From the NCBI RefSeq assembly GCF_015594925.2, contig NZ_CP087590.1, positions 930,001-994,000 on the forward strand: 64,000 nucleotides of DNA, written 5' to 3'. The position numbers and the translations under genes were made by a program. The notes beneath the pieces are model-generated. The model was not told the origin of the DNA, did not search any database, and worked only from the letters and a program-made list of their open reading frames with translations. This document shows, in pieces, positions 9,081 to 18,152 of this stretch (positions are counted from its first letter, which is position 1; each line of letters starts with the position of its first letter). This DNA comes from Vibrio sp. VB16. Its GTDB lineage: Bacteria > Pseudomonadota > Gammaproteobacteria > Enterobacterales > Vibrionaceae.

Positions 9081-10406
9081 TTAGTTATTAGCAGAAAACA
9101 GTTGTTGATGAAGCTTCTGGGCATATCCGTCCGTCATTGCAGCGATGTAGTCAGAAATAACTCTCATGCCTGAACCATTTGCAGTGTCGGCAAGTTGCCA
9201 TTTTTTTCGAGTCGCTTCCGGTAATAACCTTTCAGGGTCAGCACTTAACGCTTCAAATAGATCCATAATAATCTGTTGGCCCTTGTACTCAATAATCTGC
9301 ACATCAGGTATCTGGATAACGAATTCACTGACAAAGCTTTTGAATACCTCAAGTGCGGTGGCAAGATGCGGCTCTAGGTAGGCGTTATGGCTAAGCAACT
9401 CATTATGAAAGTGCGTGTTGGGCACTGCCTCAACTTGGGCGCTGGTTAGTAACGTATTGACGATGCCGCCAATGGCATCTTTCCGTAGATAGTGCTCTCC
9501 AGAAAACAGCATGTCGCTAATATCGTTTATGTTTTCTTCAAACCACGGGTCGCCGCATTCTGCTAACTGGCTAGCCGCTGACTCCTGCCACTGTTGGCGA
9601 TTGACCATCCCTAGAACAATGGCATCTTCTAAATCATGCACACCATAAGCGATATCATCGGCTATCTCCATAATGGAGCAATCTAATGATTTGAAACGCG
9701 TTTTATTGTGTCTGTCAGGTGCAACAATCGGTTCACGCAGAGATGAAAAAAGGGTCATATCACTTGCGGATAATGGTTCTAAAACCCAATCGAAATCGAT
9801 CTCATCACAGTTATAGATTCCTTTTGCGGGGCTCCAATCTTTCGCTTTTAGCCTACGTTGATGAGAAACCGCCTCTGGGAGGATTTCACAACGAACTTTA
9901 CTTAATAACACGGGATATTTCATAAGCCCTAATAGGGTTCGTCTCGATAGGTTCATGCCATGGGACTTTGTATAAGGTTCTAGTTGGCTGACGATGCGAA
10001 AGGTCTGAGCGTTGCCTTCAAACCCTCCGTGTTCTCTCATTGCATAGTTGAGTGCAACTTCACCACCGTGGCCGAAAGGTGGGTGACCGATATCATGGGC
10101 CAAACAGAGTGATTCAATTAAACTTGCAGAGGGCAATATAGGTAATAGTTCAGGCTGTTTATTTTCAATTTGGGCTAGAATTCCAGAACCAATTTGAGCG
10201 GCTTCTAATGAGTGAGTGAGTCGAGTACGATGAAAGTCATTGGCGCCAGTGCCGTGTACTTGTGTTTTGGCTTGTAAACGACGAAATGCAGCCGAGTGCA
10301 AGATTCTTGCTCGGTCTCGTTGAAAGGGATCACGATGATCGTTTCGCCTTAGTTTATGCTCAATGTTTATACGTTGTTGCCAAAGTACATGCTGCTTGTC
10401 ATCCAT
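9081..10406 (-). CDS. dgt: dGTP triphosphohydrolase-like HD-domain protein
   Basis: The family hydrolyses dGTP, and related dNTPs in some members, to the nucleoside and triphosphate. Some bacterial relatives deplete dGTP during phage infection. The HD signature is clear: His65 in RLTHSLE and His104-Asp105 in CLAHDIGHPPFGHGGE. A downstream Asp lies in IMEIADDIAYGVHDLEDAI. I place the start at 10406 because GGAG sits seven bases upstream of that ATG; the in-frame ATG at 10421 has no such site. From this start the protein is 441 residues. It is shorter than E. coli Dgt (505), so it is the second dGTPase-like type. Whether it has a phage-defence role cannot be told from sequence. Confidence 0.88.
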   Translation of the reverse strand: MDDKQHVLWQQRINIEHKLRRNDHRDPFQRDRARILHSAAFRRLQAKTQVHGTGANDFHRTRLTHSLEAAQIGSGILAQIENKQPELLPILPSASLIESLCLAHDIGHPPFGHGGEVALNYAMREHGGFEGNAQTFRIVSQLEPYTKSHGMNLSRRTLLGLMKYPVLLSKVRCEILPEAVSHQRRLKAKDWSPAKGIYNCDEIDFDWVLEPLSASDMTLFSSLREPIVAPDRHNKTRFKSLDCSIMEIADDIAYGVHDLEDAIVLGMVNRQQWQESAASQLAECGDPWFEENINDISDMLFSGEHYLRKDAIGGIVNTLLTSAQVEAVPNTHFHNELLSHNAYLEPHLATALEVFKSFVSEFVIQIPDVQIIEYKGQQIIMDLFEALSADPERLLPEATRKKWQLADTANGSGMRVISDYIAAMTDGYAQKLHQQLFSANN

Positions 10407-10547
10407 AATCACTCCATGCAAAACCCCATTGGTATTTTAATAATGCGCTGAAATAATGAGCGAGTCTAGGGAGTGTGATAACTATTTGAAGTGATTCGAA
10501 TAAATGAGCGAATTCTGACGCATCAGTAGGGCGAGGTGTGACTACCC

Positions 10548-10574
10548 TTATTCTTCCCAAAGAGGGAAGAATAA
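10548..10574 (-). terminator. Hairpin downstream of xylA
   Basis: An 11-base perfect stem (TTATTCTTCCC/GGGAAGAATAA) with a five-base loop lies 31 bases beyond the xylA stop. The T run is contained inside the stem, and its strength as a terminator is uncertain. Confidence 0.65.
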
Positions 10575-10604
10575 AAGGAAATAATAGCGAGTACTATTTA
10601 GTCA

Positions 10605-11924
10605 TTATTTGAAGATATAGCTGTTAACAACGTTTTCTAAGTGTTCTTGGCGACCAGACTCCTTCGTTGGAGAAATATCGTTATTAACGGCAAACTGAGC
10701 TAATGCTTCTAGCGATAGATCCCCAGCAAGTATCTTCTTACCTAGGTTGTCATTCCAACCGGCATAACGCTTAGCGATGTTTTCGGACAGAACATCATTC
10801 TCTATCATAGCCGCAGCTTTCTCTAGTGAAAGCGCCATCGTATCCATGCCACCAATGTGACCGTGGAACAAGTCTTCACCGTCAATTGATGGGCGACGTA
10901 CGTGAGCATCAAAGTTCAAACCACCTGTTGTGAATCCGCCAGCCTTAAGGATTTCATACACAATCAAGGTGTTTTCTTCCACGCTATTCGGGAATTGATC
11001 TGTATCCCAACCTAGTTGCGGATCACCACGGTTTGCATCGATAGAACCGAAAAGTCCAAGAGAGGTTGCCGTTGCTACTTCATGCTGGAAGCTATGTCCT
11101 GCTAAAGTTGCGTGGTTTGCCTCAATGTTCATTTTGACTTCGTTCTCTAAACCAAACTGCTTTAAGAAACCGTAGACGGTTGCTGTATCGTAGTCATACT
11201 GATGTTTCGTTGGCTCTTGAGGTTTAGGCTCAATTAGAATGGTGCCGTTAAAGCCAATTTTATGTTTGTGCTCAACGACCATTTGCATTAGGCGACCGAG
11301 TTGTTTGCGTTCTTGACGAAGGTCGGTGTTTAATAACGTTTCATAGCCTTCGCGACCACCCCAAAGGACATAATTCTCACCACCCAGTCGCTTGGTTGCG
11401 GCCATAGCATTGAATATTTGAGTTGCAGCATAGGCAAAGACTTTAGGATCAGGGTTTGAACCTGCACCTGCCATGTAGCGCGGATTAGAGAAGGCGTTCG
11501 CCGTCCCCCATAGTAGTTTTAGGCCAGTCTCAGACTGTTTTTGTTCTAGTATGTCTACCATCTGCGCGAAATTGTTTACATACTCCTTGATTGAATTACC
11601 TTCAGGTGCAACGTCGGTATCGTGGAAACAGTAATACGGCACATCTAATTTTGAGAAAAATTCAAACGCGGCATCCGCTTTCATTCTTGCCATTTCTAGC
11701 GGGTCGCCGCTTTTTAACCAAGGACGATCAAATGTGCCAGCGCCAAAAACGTCAGACCCTGGCCAGCAGAAGTTATGCCAGTAACATGCGGCAAAGCGTA
11801 AGTGATCTTTCATGGACTTACCGAGAATCATCTTATCTTTGTCATAATGGCGGAAAGCGAGAGGATTCGATGTTTCGTTTCCTTCGAATTTAATTGTACT
11901 TACATTTTTAAAGAATTCAGTCAT
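10605..11924 (-). CDS. xylA: D-xylose isomerase
   Basis: XylA converts D-xylose to D-xylulose in the cytoplasm, the first step of xylose catabolism. The product is 439 residues, the normal size of the long (class II) isomerases. Active-site signatures are present in order: YYCFHDTDVAPEG, VLWGGREGYETLLNTD, MNIEANHATLAGHSF and ANRGDPQLGWDTDQFP, which supply the catalytic His, Lys and metal-binding acids. The ATG at 11924 is chosen over an in-frame upstream TTG because GGAAA precedes it and homologues begin MTEFF. The gene is transcribed away from xylFGH across an 820-base control region and is not in an operon with xylB. Confidence 0.97.
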   Translation of the reverse strand: MTEFFKNVSTIKFEGNETSNPLAFRHYDKDKMILGKSMKDHLRFAACYWHNFCWPGSDVFGAGTFDRPWLKSGDPLEMARMKADAAFEFFSKLDVPYYCFHDTDVAPEGNSIKEYVNNFAQMVDILEQKQSETGLKLLWGTANAFSNPRYMAGAGSNPDPKVFAYAATQIFNAMAATKRLGGENYVLWGGREGYETLLNTDLRQERKQLGRLMQMVVEHKHKIGFNGTILIEPKPQEPTKHQYDYDTATVYGFLKQFGLENEVKMNIEANHATLAGHSFQHEVATATSLGLFGSIDANRGDPQLGWDTDQFPNSVEENTLIVYEILKAGGFTTGGLNFDAHVRRPSIDGEDLFHGHIGGMDTMALSLEKAAAMIENDVLSENIAKRYAGWNDNLGKKILAGDLSLEALAQFAVNNDISPTKESGRQEHLENVVNSYIFK

Positions 11925-12744
11925 AGCTTTTATTTCCAATATAATAGTGAACCATGTTCGCAGTTAATCATTGGCTTTTTACTGAATTCATTCAATTATG
12001 ATATTTGATAGTAAAATTCAGCTATTTGTTTTGTGTGGGCTACCTCTCAAATTCTCGGCCATATTTATCGATAAATTTATTTAGAATGTTCATATTCTAT
12101 TGATATAGAGATACTGAAAATATCTATCAGTCGCTATCAATTCGAACCTCATCACATAAGTAAAGTATTATAAAGTGCGTATAAATAGATAAAGGGACAG
12201 GATTTTAGGTTGATAAATGGTGGGTTGATATGCTGAATTAAGATAATTTGAGTTAACAACTGGGGAAAGCTTCATCAGAAATACTTTTTAATGCAACGGT
12301 TTGTATAGGTAGTATTAGCACTATTTTGATAAGGATTAGCGTATGCTGTGTAAAAATGAAATAAGGTAAACGAATAATGAATATTGCAAATTTTTAGAAG
12401 TGTGACCCCTAAGGCAGTAAAAATATATAAGGCGAAGCCGTAAAAATAATAAAGTTAAAAAAACCGTATCAATAACGGTAAAAGGTCGTGTATACGACAT
12501 TAATAGGTGCAATTTAACGTGTTTATTACATTTTTAATTGAATATAAGTGTGGTACTCACTTCTCAATATTATATTAAGTCCGTTTTTTTAAGCTGGATC
12601 ACAATAGATTAACAAAACCAAAAAACATAAAAACAAAAAGAAATCTGCCAAAAGAAGTCCAGAACGAGTTGTTCTAAAGTCTAGTTAAATTCACCAGTAC
12701 TTGTGGATTTTACCTACATCTAACGTGATACAAAGGACAGTAGA
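11925..12744. promoter_or_regulatory. Divergent xylA / xylFGH control region
   Basis: This is an 820-base AT-rich interval with no credible gene. A CRP-like site TGTGG-N6-TCTCA (12034-12049; 8 of 10 consensus positions) lies about 110 bases upstream of xylA. At 12410-12500 there is a cluster of small hairpins: GGCGAAGCC, ACCGTatcaataACGGT and GTCGTGTATACGAC. They are joined by A-rich linkers in which GTAAAA recurs. A short palindrome, AGAACgagttGTTCT, lies at 12661-12675 upstream of xylF. XylR presumably binds here, but I could not assign its operator. Confidence 0.55.
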
Positions 12745-13737
12745 ATGAAAAAGATAATAACCCTTATATGCGCAGTGTTAATAACAATAAGTGCGCCAGT
12801 ATTCGCAAAATCCGTAAAAATCGGTATGGTTATCGATGACTTACGTTTGGAGCGTTGGCAGAAAGACAGAGATATTTTTGTCGAGACAGCTGAAAAACTA
12901 GGTGCCAAAATTTATGTTCAATCCGCAAATGGTAATGAGCAAACTCAGATCTCACAAATAGAGAATATGATTTCTCGCGGTGTTGACGTGCTTGTCATTA
13001 TTCCAACCAATGGTGAAGTACTTTCAAACGTTATTAAAGAAGCGAAACGAGATGGTATTAAAGTGCTGGCATATGACCGCCTAATTAGTAATGCCGATAT
13101 TGATTTCTATTTGTCATTTGATAACGAAAAAGTAGGTGAAATGCAGGCTAAAGCACTAATAGCGGCTAAACCAACGGGTCGTTATTTCCTAATGGGTGGC
13201 GCGCCAACGGATAATAACGCGAAATTATTCCGTAAAGGTCAGATGAATATTCTTCAACCTAGCATTGATTCAGGCGATATCAAGGTTGTTGGTGATCAGT
13301 GGGTTGACTTCTGGCTAGCTGAGAACGCGTTGAAGATAATGGAAAACGCTTTAACAGCAAATGATAATAATATTGACGTAGTTGTGGCTTCTAATGACTC
13401 AACAGCGGGTGGCGCGATTCAAGCGCTAGATGCACAGGGCCTTGCAGGTAAAGTACTTATTTCTGGTCAAGATGCTGATTTAGCAGCCGTTCGTCGTATT
13501 GCAAACGGTACGCAAACAATGACAGTTTACAAACCTATCGTCGCGTTAGCTCAACGTGCGGCAGAAATCGCGGTTGTTCTGGCTAATGACGATGCGCCTC
13601 GTATGAATTCTAAATTAAACAATGGAATGAAAGAGGTAGATGCATGGTTATTAGACCCTATTGCAGTAGACGCAAATAACCTTAAGCAAACCGTTATTGC
13701 CGATGGTTTCCACGCAGAAAAAGATGTTTATCAATAA
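12745..13737 (+). CDS. xylF: D-xylose ABC transporter, periplasmic binding protein
   Basis: XylF captures D-xylose in the periplasm and delivers it to XylGH. The 330 residues start with a signal peptide (MKKIITLICAVLITISAPVFA, cleavage near residue 21-22). A type I sugar-binding fold follows, with motifs IGMVIDDLRLERWQKD, IIPTNGEVLSNVIKEAK, AYDRLI and ASNDSTAGGAIQAL typical of XylF. The start has a good Shine-Dalgarno (AAAGGACAG). It is first in xylFGH and is followed by a hairpin that may hold its mRNA level above those of xylG and xylH, as is usual for binding-protein genes. Confidence 0.97.
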   Translation: MKKIITLICAVLITISAPVFAKSVKIGMVIDDLRLERWQKDRDIFVETAEKLGAKIYVQSANGNEQTQISQIENMISRGVDVLVIIPTNGEVLSNVIKEAKRDGIKVLAYDRLISNADIDFYLSFDNEKVGEMQAKALIAAKPTGRYFLMGGAPTDNNAKLFRKGQMNILQPSIDSGDIKVVGDQWVDFWLAENALKIMENALTANDNNIDVVVASNDSTAGGAIQALDAQGLAGKVLISGQDADLAAVRRIANGTQTMTVYKPIVALAQRAAEIAVVLANDDAPRMNSKLNNGMKEVDAWLLDPIAVDANNLKQTVIADGFHAEKDVYQ

Positions 13738-13744
13738 TCGACTT

Positions 13745-13770
13745 AGACGCTAAGGGTTACCTTAGCGTCT
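13745..13770 (+). promoter_or_regulatory. Intercistronic hairpin between xylF and xylG
   Basis: An eleven-base perfect stem AGACGCTAAGG/CCTTAGCGTCT with a GTTA loop lies eight bases after the xylF stop. No T run follows. By position it fits an RNA-stabilising or partial-attenuation element that favours xylF expression. Confidence 0.7.
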
Positions 13771-13791
13771 CTTCCATTAGGAGTGATTTGT

Positions 13792-15318
13792 ATGTCTTCT
13801 CCATTACTAGAGATGCACGATATCGTTAAATGCTTTGGCCCTGTTAAGGCGTTAGACGGGGTAAGCATTCGCTTAGAAAAGGGTCAAATTTTATCGCTGT
13901 GTGGTGAGAATGGGTCTGGAAAGTCGACATTGATGAAGGTGCTTTGTGGTATCTACCCTCATGGTGATTACCAAGGCGAAATTATTTATCAAGGCGAAAA
14001 ATTAGAACCCAAAAATATTTCAGATACCGAAGACTTAGGTATCGCAATAATCCACCAAGAACTAACCATGGTTAAAGAGCTAAGCATTTTAGAAAACCTC
14101 TTTTTAGGTTCTGAGCTTTGTAAGTATGGTGTGATGGATTATGAACTTATGCATTTTGAAGCAGAAACTTTGCTAGAGAAAGTTAAGTTGGCTGTTTCGC
14201 CAGAAACAAAAGTGGGCGACTTAGGGGTAGGGCAGCAACAGTTGGTTGAGATTGCTAAGGCCATGTCTAAAAACGCCAAATTACTTGTGCTTGATGAACC
14301 AACAGCACCACTGACCGAATCTGAAACTGAAATTTTGTTGGACTTGGTTAAAGATTTACGCGATACCGGTGTAAGTTGCATCTACATATCCCACAAGCTT
14401 GGTGAAGTAAAAGCAATATCAGATCACATCTGTGTGATTCGTGATGGGACGCATATCGGTACACGAGAAGCGAGTAATATGACCACCGACGATATCATCA
14501 CTATGATGGTGGGACGCGAAATGAAGCAGTTATTCCCAAGAGAAGAACATGACATTGGTGAGGTGATTCTCGAGGTCAAGAATGTGAAAGCGTGGGATAA
14601 AGCGAATGCCAACATCCCTAAAGTACGCGATGCCAGCTTCAATTTGAGAAAAGGCGAAATACTGGGTGTTTCTGGTTTGGTCGGCGCGGGTCGAACCGAA
14701 TTGATGGAATGCCTATACGGTTGTTATTTAGGTAAGCATGAGGGTCAGTTCTTTCTCGATGGCGAGCGACTTAAAACGTCGACCAGTCGTGATGCTCTGG
14801 AAGCCGGAATTGCAATGGTACCGGAGGATCGAAAACGTAACGGTATCATTCCTATTATGAGTGTAGGCCAGAACATATCATTGGCCGCCATCGATCAGTT
14901 TAGCGTCGGTGGGATTGTAAATGACACCTTAGAGGCGATCGCAATTGAAGAGGCGGTTAAAAAGCTGACGGTCAAGACACCGAATACCAATTCAGCCATA
15001 AAAAACCTCTCAGGCGGTAATCAACAAAAGGCTATCTTAGCGCGATTTTTGATGGTTAATCCGAGCGTTCTCATTCTTGATGAACCTACCCGTGGCATCG
15101 ATGTTGGCGCAAAATATGAGATTTATAAACTGATGTTTAAACTGGTGAAGAGCGGTATTAGTATCATTATGGTTTCTTCTGAACTGCCTGAAGTATTGGG
15201 CATAAGTGATCGAGTTCTTGTTATGCATGAAGGTGTTATCAAGGGTGATTTGGTCAACGAAAATTTAACTCAAGAAATTATTATGGATTGTGCTTTATCA
15301 GAAGGAGTAGCAGCATGA
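13792..15318 (+). CDS. xylG: D-xylose ABC transporter, ATP-binding protein
   Basis: XylG powers D-xylose import. It contains two ABC domains in one chain: the first Walker A GENGSGKST is at about 38-46, the first signature region is VGQQQLVEIAKAM, and the second half carries LSGGNQQKAILARFL and LILDEPTRGIDVGAKYEIY. The ATG at 13792 follows AGGAG by eight bases; an upstream in-frame GTG (13783) overlaps that Shine-Dalgarno and is unlikely. The product is 508 residues. The stop codon overlaps the xylH start (ATGA), indicating translational coupling. Confidence 0.96.
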   Translation: MSSPLLEMHDIVKCFGPVKALDGVSIRLEKGQILSLCGENGSGKSTLMKVLCGIYPHGDYQGEIIYQGEKLEPKNISDTEDLGIAIIHQELTMVKELSILENLFLGSELCKYGVMDYELMHFEAETLLEKVKLAVSPETKVGDLGVGQQQLVEIAKAMSKNAKLLVLDEPTAPLTESETEILLDLVKDLRDTGVSCIYISHKLGEVKAISDHICVIRDGTHIGTREASNMTTDDIITMMVGREMKQLFPREEHDIGEVILEVKNVKAWDKANANIPKVRDASFNLRKGEILGVSGLVGAGRTELMECLYGCYLGKHEGQFFLDGERLKTSTSRDALEAGIAMVPEDRKRNGIIPIMSVGQNISLAAIDQFSVGGIVNDTLEAIAIEEAVKKLTVKTPNTNSAIKNLSGGNQQKAILARFLMVNPSVLILDEPTRGIDVGAKYEIYKLMFKLVKSGISIIMVSSELPEVLGISDRVLVMHEGVIKGDLVNENLTQEIIMDCALSEGVAA

Positions 15319-16490
15319 TTGAGCAATCTAGTGAATTGAAAAAAGAGAACGATATGAGCGTAATAGCGAAACTTAAGACCATGAATATACAGTTAATCGT
15401 CATGATCGCGGCTATCGTGTTTATTATGTTGTTCTTTAGTGTGATGACGGAATGGAGTTATCTGACCCCACGTAATATATCTAACCTTTTTAGACAGACG
15501 GCCATCACGGGGATCCTTGCCATTGGTATGGTGTTCGTGATTATCAGTGGTGAAATCGACCTTTCTGTTGGCTCCATGATGGGCTTGTTGGGCGGTGTTG
15601 CCGCTATTCTAGATGTCTGGTTTGGACTGCCGTTACCAGTCACCATTGTGATTACACTTATTGCCGGATTTGCATTAGGTGTGTGGAATGGTTGGTGGGT
15701 TGCTTACCGAAAAGTGCCTTCGTTTATCGTTACTTTAGCTGGGATGCTAGCGTTCCGAGGTATTTTGATTGGTATTACCGATGGTACAACCGTCGCACCA
15801 ACCTCTGATGCCATGTCTATTATCGGTCAGAGCTATCTGCCGAATATGGTTAGTTTAGTTATTGGTATTGGCTGTTTATCGGCGTATTTTGCTTGGCAAA
15901 AAAAGCACAATGGAATGCGCAAGAAGTACAACCTAGTGGTTGCGAGCACTCAATCTACGGTAACAAAAAGTGCGTTAATTGGTATTGCAGTGCTTACGAT
16001 TATCTTCTTATTGAATGATTACCGAGGTGTACCAACACCAGTATTAATGCTGACCTTTTTCTTAATTGTGGGGACTTTCATCGCGACGAAATCTCGGTTC
16101 GGTCGTCGTATCTATGCGATTGGCGGCAATATTGATGCGAGTCGTTTATCCGGTATCAACGTTGAGAAAACGAAATTATCTGTATACGCAATGAATGGTC
16201 TTCTGGTTGCGGTTGCCGCCCTGATCTTGAGTTCTCGGTTGGGTGCTGGTTCGCCATCTGCTGGGAACATTGCTGAACTAGATGCGATTGCTGCTTGTGT
16301 TATCGGTGGTACTAGCATGGCGGGTGGTGTCGGTACGGTCATTGGTGCGGTCATTGGTGCCTTTATTATGGCATCACTTGATAACGGTATGAGTATGATG
16401 GATGTCCCGACATTTTGGCAGTATATTGTTAAGGGCGGAATCTTATTACTTGCAGTTTGGATGGACAGTGCCACTAAGCAAAAACGTTAA
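15315..16490 (+). CDS. xylH: D-xylose ABC transporter, permease
   Basis: XylH forms the inner-membrane channel of the xylose importer. The 391 residues contain about ten membrane helices and the BPD_transp_2 hallmark region GGNIDASRLSGINVEKTKL that contacts XylG. A central hydrophilic loop (KKHNGMRKKYN) is typical of XylH. The start at 15315 overlaps the xylG stop and has GAAGGAG eight bases upstream. A longer reading from 15288 would lie within xylG and lacks support. A 16-base hairpin follows the gene. Confidence 0.95.
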   Translation: MIEQSSELKKENDMSVIAKLKTMNIQLIVMIAAIVFIMLFFSVMTEWSYLTPRNISNLFRQTAITGILAIGMVFVIISGEIDLSVGSMMGLLGGVAAILDVWFGLPLPVTIVITLIAGFALGVWNGWWVAYRKVPSFIVTLAGMLAFRGILIGITDGTTVAPTSDAMSIIGQSYLPNMVSLVIGIGCLSAYFAWQKKHNGMRKKYNLVVASTQSTVTKSALIGIAVLTIIFLLNDYRGVPTPVLMLTFFLIVGTFIATKSRFGRRIYAIGGNIDASRLSGINVEKTKLSVYAMNGLLVAVAALILSSRLGAGSPSAGNIAELDAIAACVIGGTSMAGGVGTVIGAVIGAFIMASLDNGMSMMDVPTFWQYIVKGGILLLAVWMDSATKQKR

Positions 16491-16532
16491 TAATCTAAAA
16501 TGAAAGAGTGAACGACCCTTAACTCTTTTCTG

Positions 16533-16580
16533 CCGCTTACCCATCCAAGTTCTTGTCTTTGGATGGGTAAGCGGTTTGTC
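16533..16580 (+). terminator. Terminator-like hairpin after xylH
   Basis: A sixteen-base perfect stem (CCGCTTACCCATCCAA with its complement at 16559-16574) encloses a ten-base loop, followed by tttgtcc. It ends the xylFGH transcript; the T tract is short. Confidence 0.75.
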
Positions 16581-16641
16581 CTATACGACATTCTTGTATT
16601 AATAGATTCTTTCCTAATTACTCTTTCTTTACCCAAAAATA

Positions 16642-16669
16642 AAGGCCAATGTGATTAGCATTTGGCCTT
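16642..16669 (-). terminator. Terminator of xylR
   Basis: AAGGCCAA-TG pairs with CATTTGGCCTT (one bulge). Read on the minus strand it runs into TTTATTTTT, downstream of xylR. Confidence 0.8.
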
Positions 16670-16714
16670 CGATTGAATAGTATCACCTTAATTTAGGGTG
16701 GAACGTATTCCTTT

Positions 16715-17911
16715 TTATTCTGCTGTTATTGCATTATCCCGAAATTCTTTTGGCGTCTTTTCTAGGTTCTTTTTAAATACGGTATACATGTATTGTAAAG
16801 ATGGGTAACCAGATAACTCTGAGATCTCTAGTATCGGGAGAGTGGTCTCTGCCAATAAGTTGCAGGCTCTTTTTAGTTTTGAATTATGAATCTCTTGATG
16901 AATGGAGTGGCCTCGCTCTTCTCTGAACCTCGCTTCCATATTAGAGCGTGAAATACCCACACAACCGAGTACTTGATCAACCTTAATACCTTTGCAGGCA
17001 TTGTGACGAATATAGTGCATGGCCTGAATGACATATGGGTCTTTTAGTGCTTGAAAATCAGTGCTTTGCCTTTCGAATACCTTAGTCGGTGGAATCAAAA
17101 CACGTGCGTGTTTAAGAACTTGATTGACGGGTTTTTCTTTATCTTTTGCTAATAGCAGTTTATGCAGTATCTTCGCTGAACGATAGCCCATCTCTTTGCA
17201 ACCTTGACCAACGGAGCTTAGGGATACTCTTGTTAAATAGCGGGCCAACTCCTCATTGTCTATGCCAATCACTGAGACTTTGTCCGGGACCATAATGTTC
17301 AATTGTTCGCATACTTGTAATAGGTGACGAGCGCGAGAATCGGTAACGGCAATGATGCCCGTTGGGGTAGGTAACCTTTGTAACCAATCTGCGAGGCGAT
17401 TCATATCATATTGCCAAGTCTCTGGTGAGGTTTCATTTCCGCGATAGATTGATCCGCTATAACCTTCTCTTTCTACGATCTTTTTAAACGATAATTCGCG
17501 CTCTTGTGCCCACCGTTTTCCTGAATTTGTGGGAATGCCGTATAAAGCAAAGTTCTCTAACCCTTTTTCACGCAGGTGCTGAAACGCCAGCTCTACAAGT
17601 GCATTGTTGTCGGTAGCCACATAAGGGATATCGGGATATTGGGATGGTTCAGTATAGGAACCGCCTACGCCAACAACCGGAATATCGGTGCCTTTGAGCC
17701 TGTCCACTACATCAGGATTATCAAAATCTGCAATAATTCCGTCGCCTCTCCATGCTTCAAAGTTATCTAAATGAGTAACGAAATCCTCTTCAAGAAAGAT
17801 GTCCCATTCGCACTGCGAGGCTTGCAGGTATTCTCCAATGCCTTCAATGACCTGACGATCGTAAACTTTATTGGCATTAAAAAGCAGTGTAATTCTAAAG
17901 CGCTTATCCAT
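16715..17911 (-). CDS. xylR: XylR, AraC-family D-xylose operon activator
   Basis: XylR senses D-xylose and activates the xyl promoters. The 398 residues comprise an N-terminal periplasmic-binding-protein-like sensor (about 1-275), including ITLLFNANKVYDRQVIEGIGEYLQ and a VSVIGIDNEELARYL segment typical of LacI-like sensors. A C-terminal AraC double helix-turn-helix follows (about 290-392), with GCVGISRSNMEARFREERG and ISELSGYPSLQYMYTVFKKNLEKTPKEFR. This architecture is specific to XylR among sugar regulators. It is divergent from xylB and convergent with xylFGH, so it lies inside the module it is expected to control. Confidence 0.95.
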   Translation of the reverse strand: MDKRFRITLLFNANKVYDRQVIEGIGEYLQASQCEWDIFLEEDFVTHLDNFEAWRGDGIIADFDNPDVVDRLKGTDIPVVGVGGSYTEPSQYPDIPYVATDNNALVELAFQHLREKGLENFALYGIPTNSGKRWAQERELSFKKIVEREGYSGSIYRGNETSPETWQYDMNRLADWLQRLPTPTGIIAVTDSRARHLLQVCEQLNIMVPDKVSVIGIDNEELARYLTRVSLSSVGQGCKEMGYRSAKILHKLLLAKDKEKPVNQVLKHARVLIPPTKVFERQSTDFQALKDPYVIQAMHYIRHNACKGIKVDQVLGCVGISRSNMEARFREERGHSIHQEIHNSKLKRACNLLAETTLPILEISELSGYPSLQYMYTVFKKNLEKTPKEFRDNAITAE

Positions 17912-18152
17912 AAGTAATCTTTACCGTTATTGAAAACGAAGATGAGTGTAACAAGCAAATTCTCATTAGCGTGTGATCTACGACTCACTCGTTAAATCAG
18001 AGAACATAACTAATAAAAAACGTAATTGAGGGAACCTCGCTTCAAGAACATGATGAGTGTAGGGAAAGCGCCATTTTAAACAAGAATCTACGCGAATAAT
18101 TACGACGGTGAAGACGACTATATCCGAGTGAACATAAACAGAGGCAGGGCAT
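17912..18152. promoter_or_regulatory. Divergent xylR / xylB promoter region
   Basis: The ten-base word GATGAGTGTA occurs twice in direct orientation (17941-17950 and 18052-18061). The first copy also forms an ATGAG...CTCAT inverted pair (17942-17966). These are candidate regulator sites upstream of xylB; which protein binds them is unknown. Confidence 0.4.

Noticed and set aside
12377..12397. Tiny frame MNIANF in the xyl control region
   Set aside because: Six codons without a clear ribosome site; expected by chance in AT-rich DNA.
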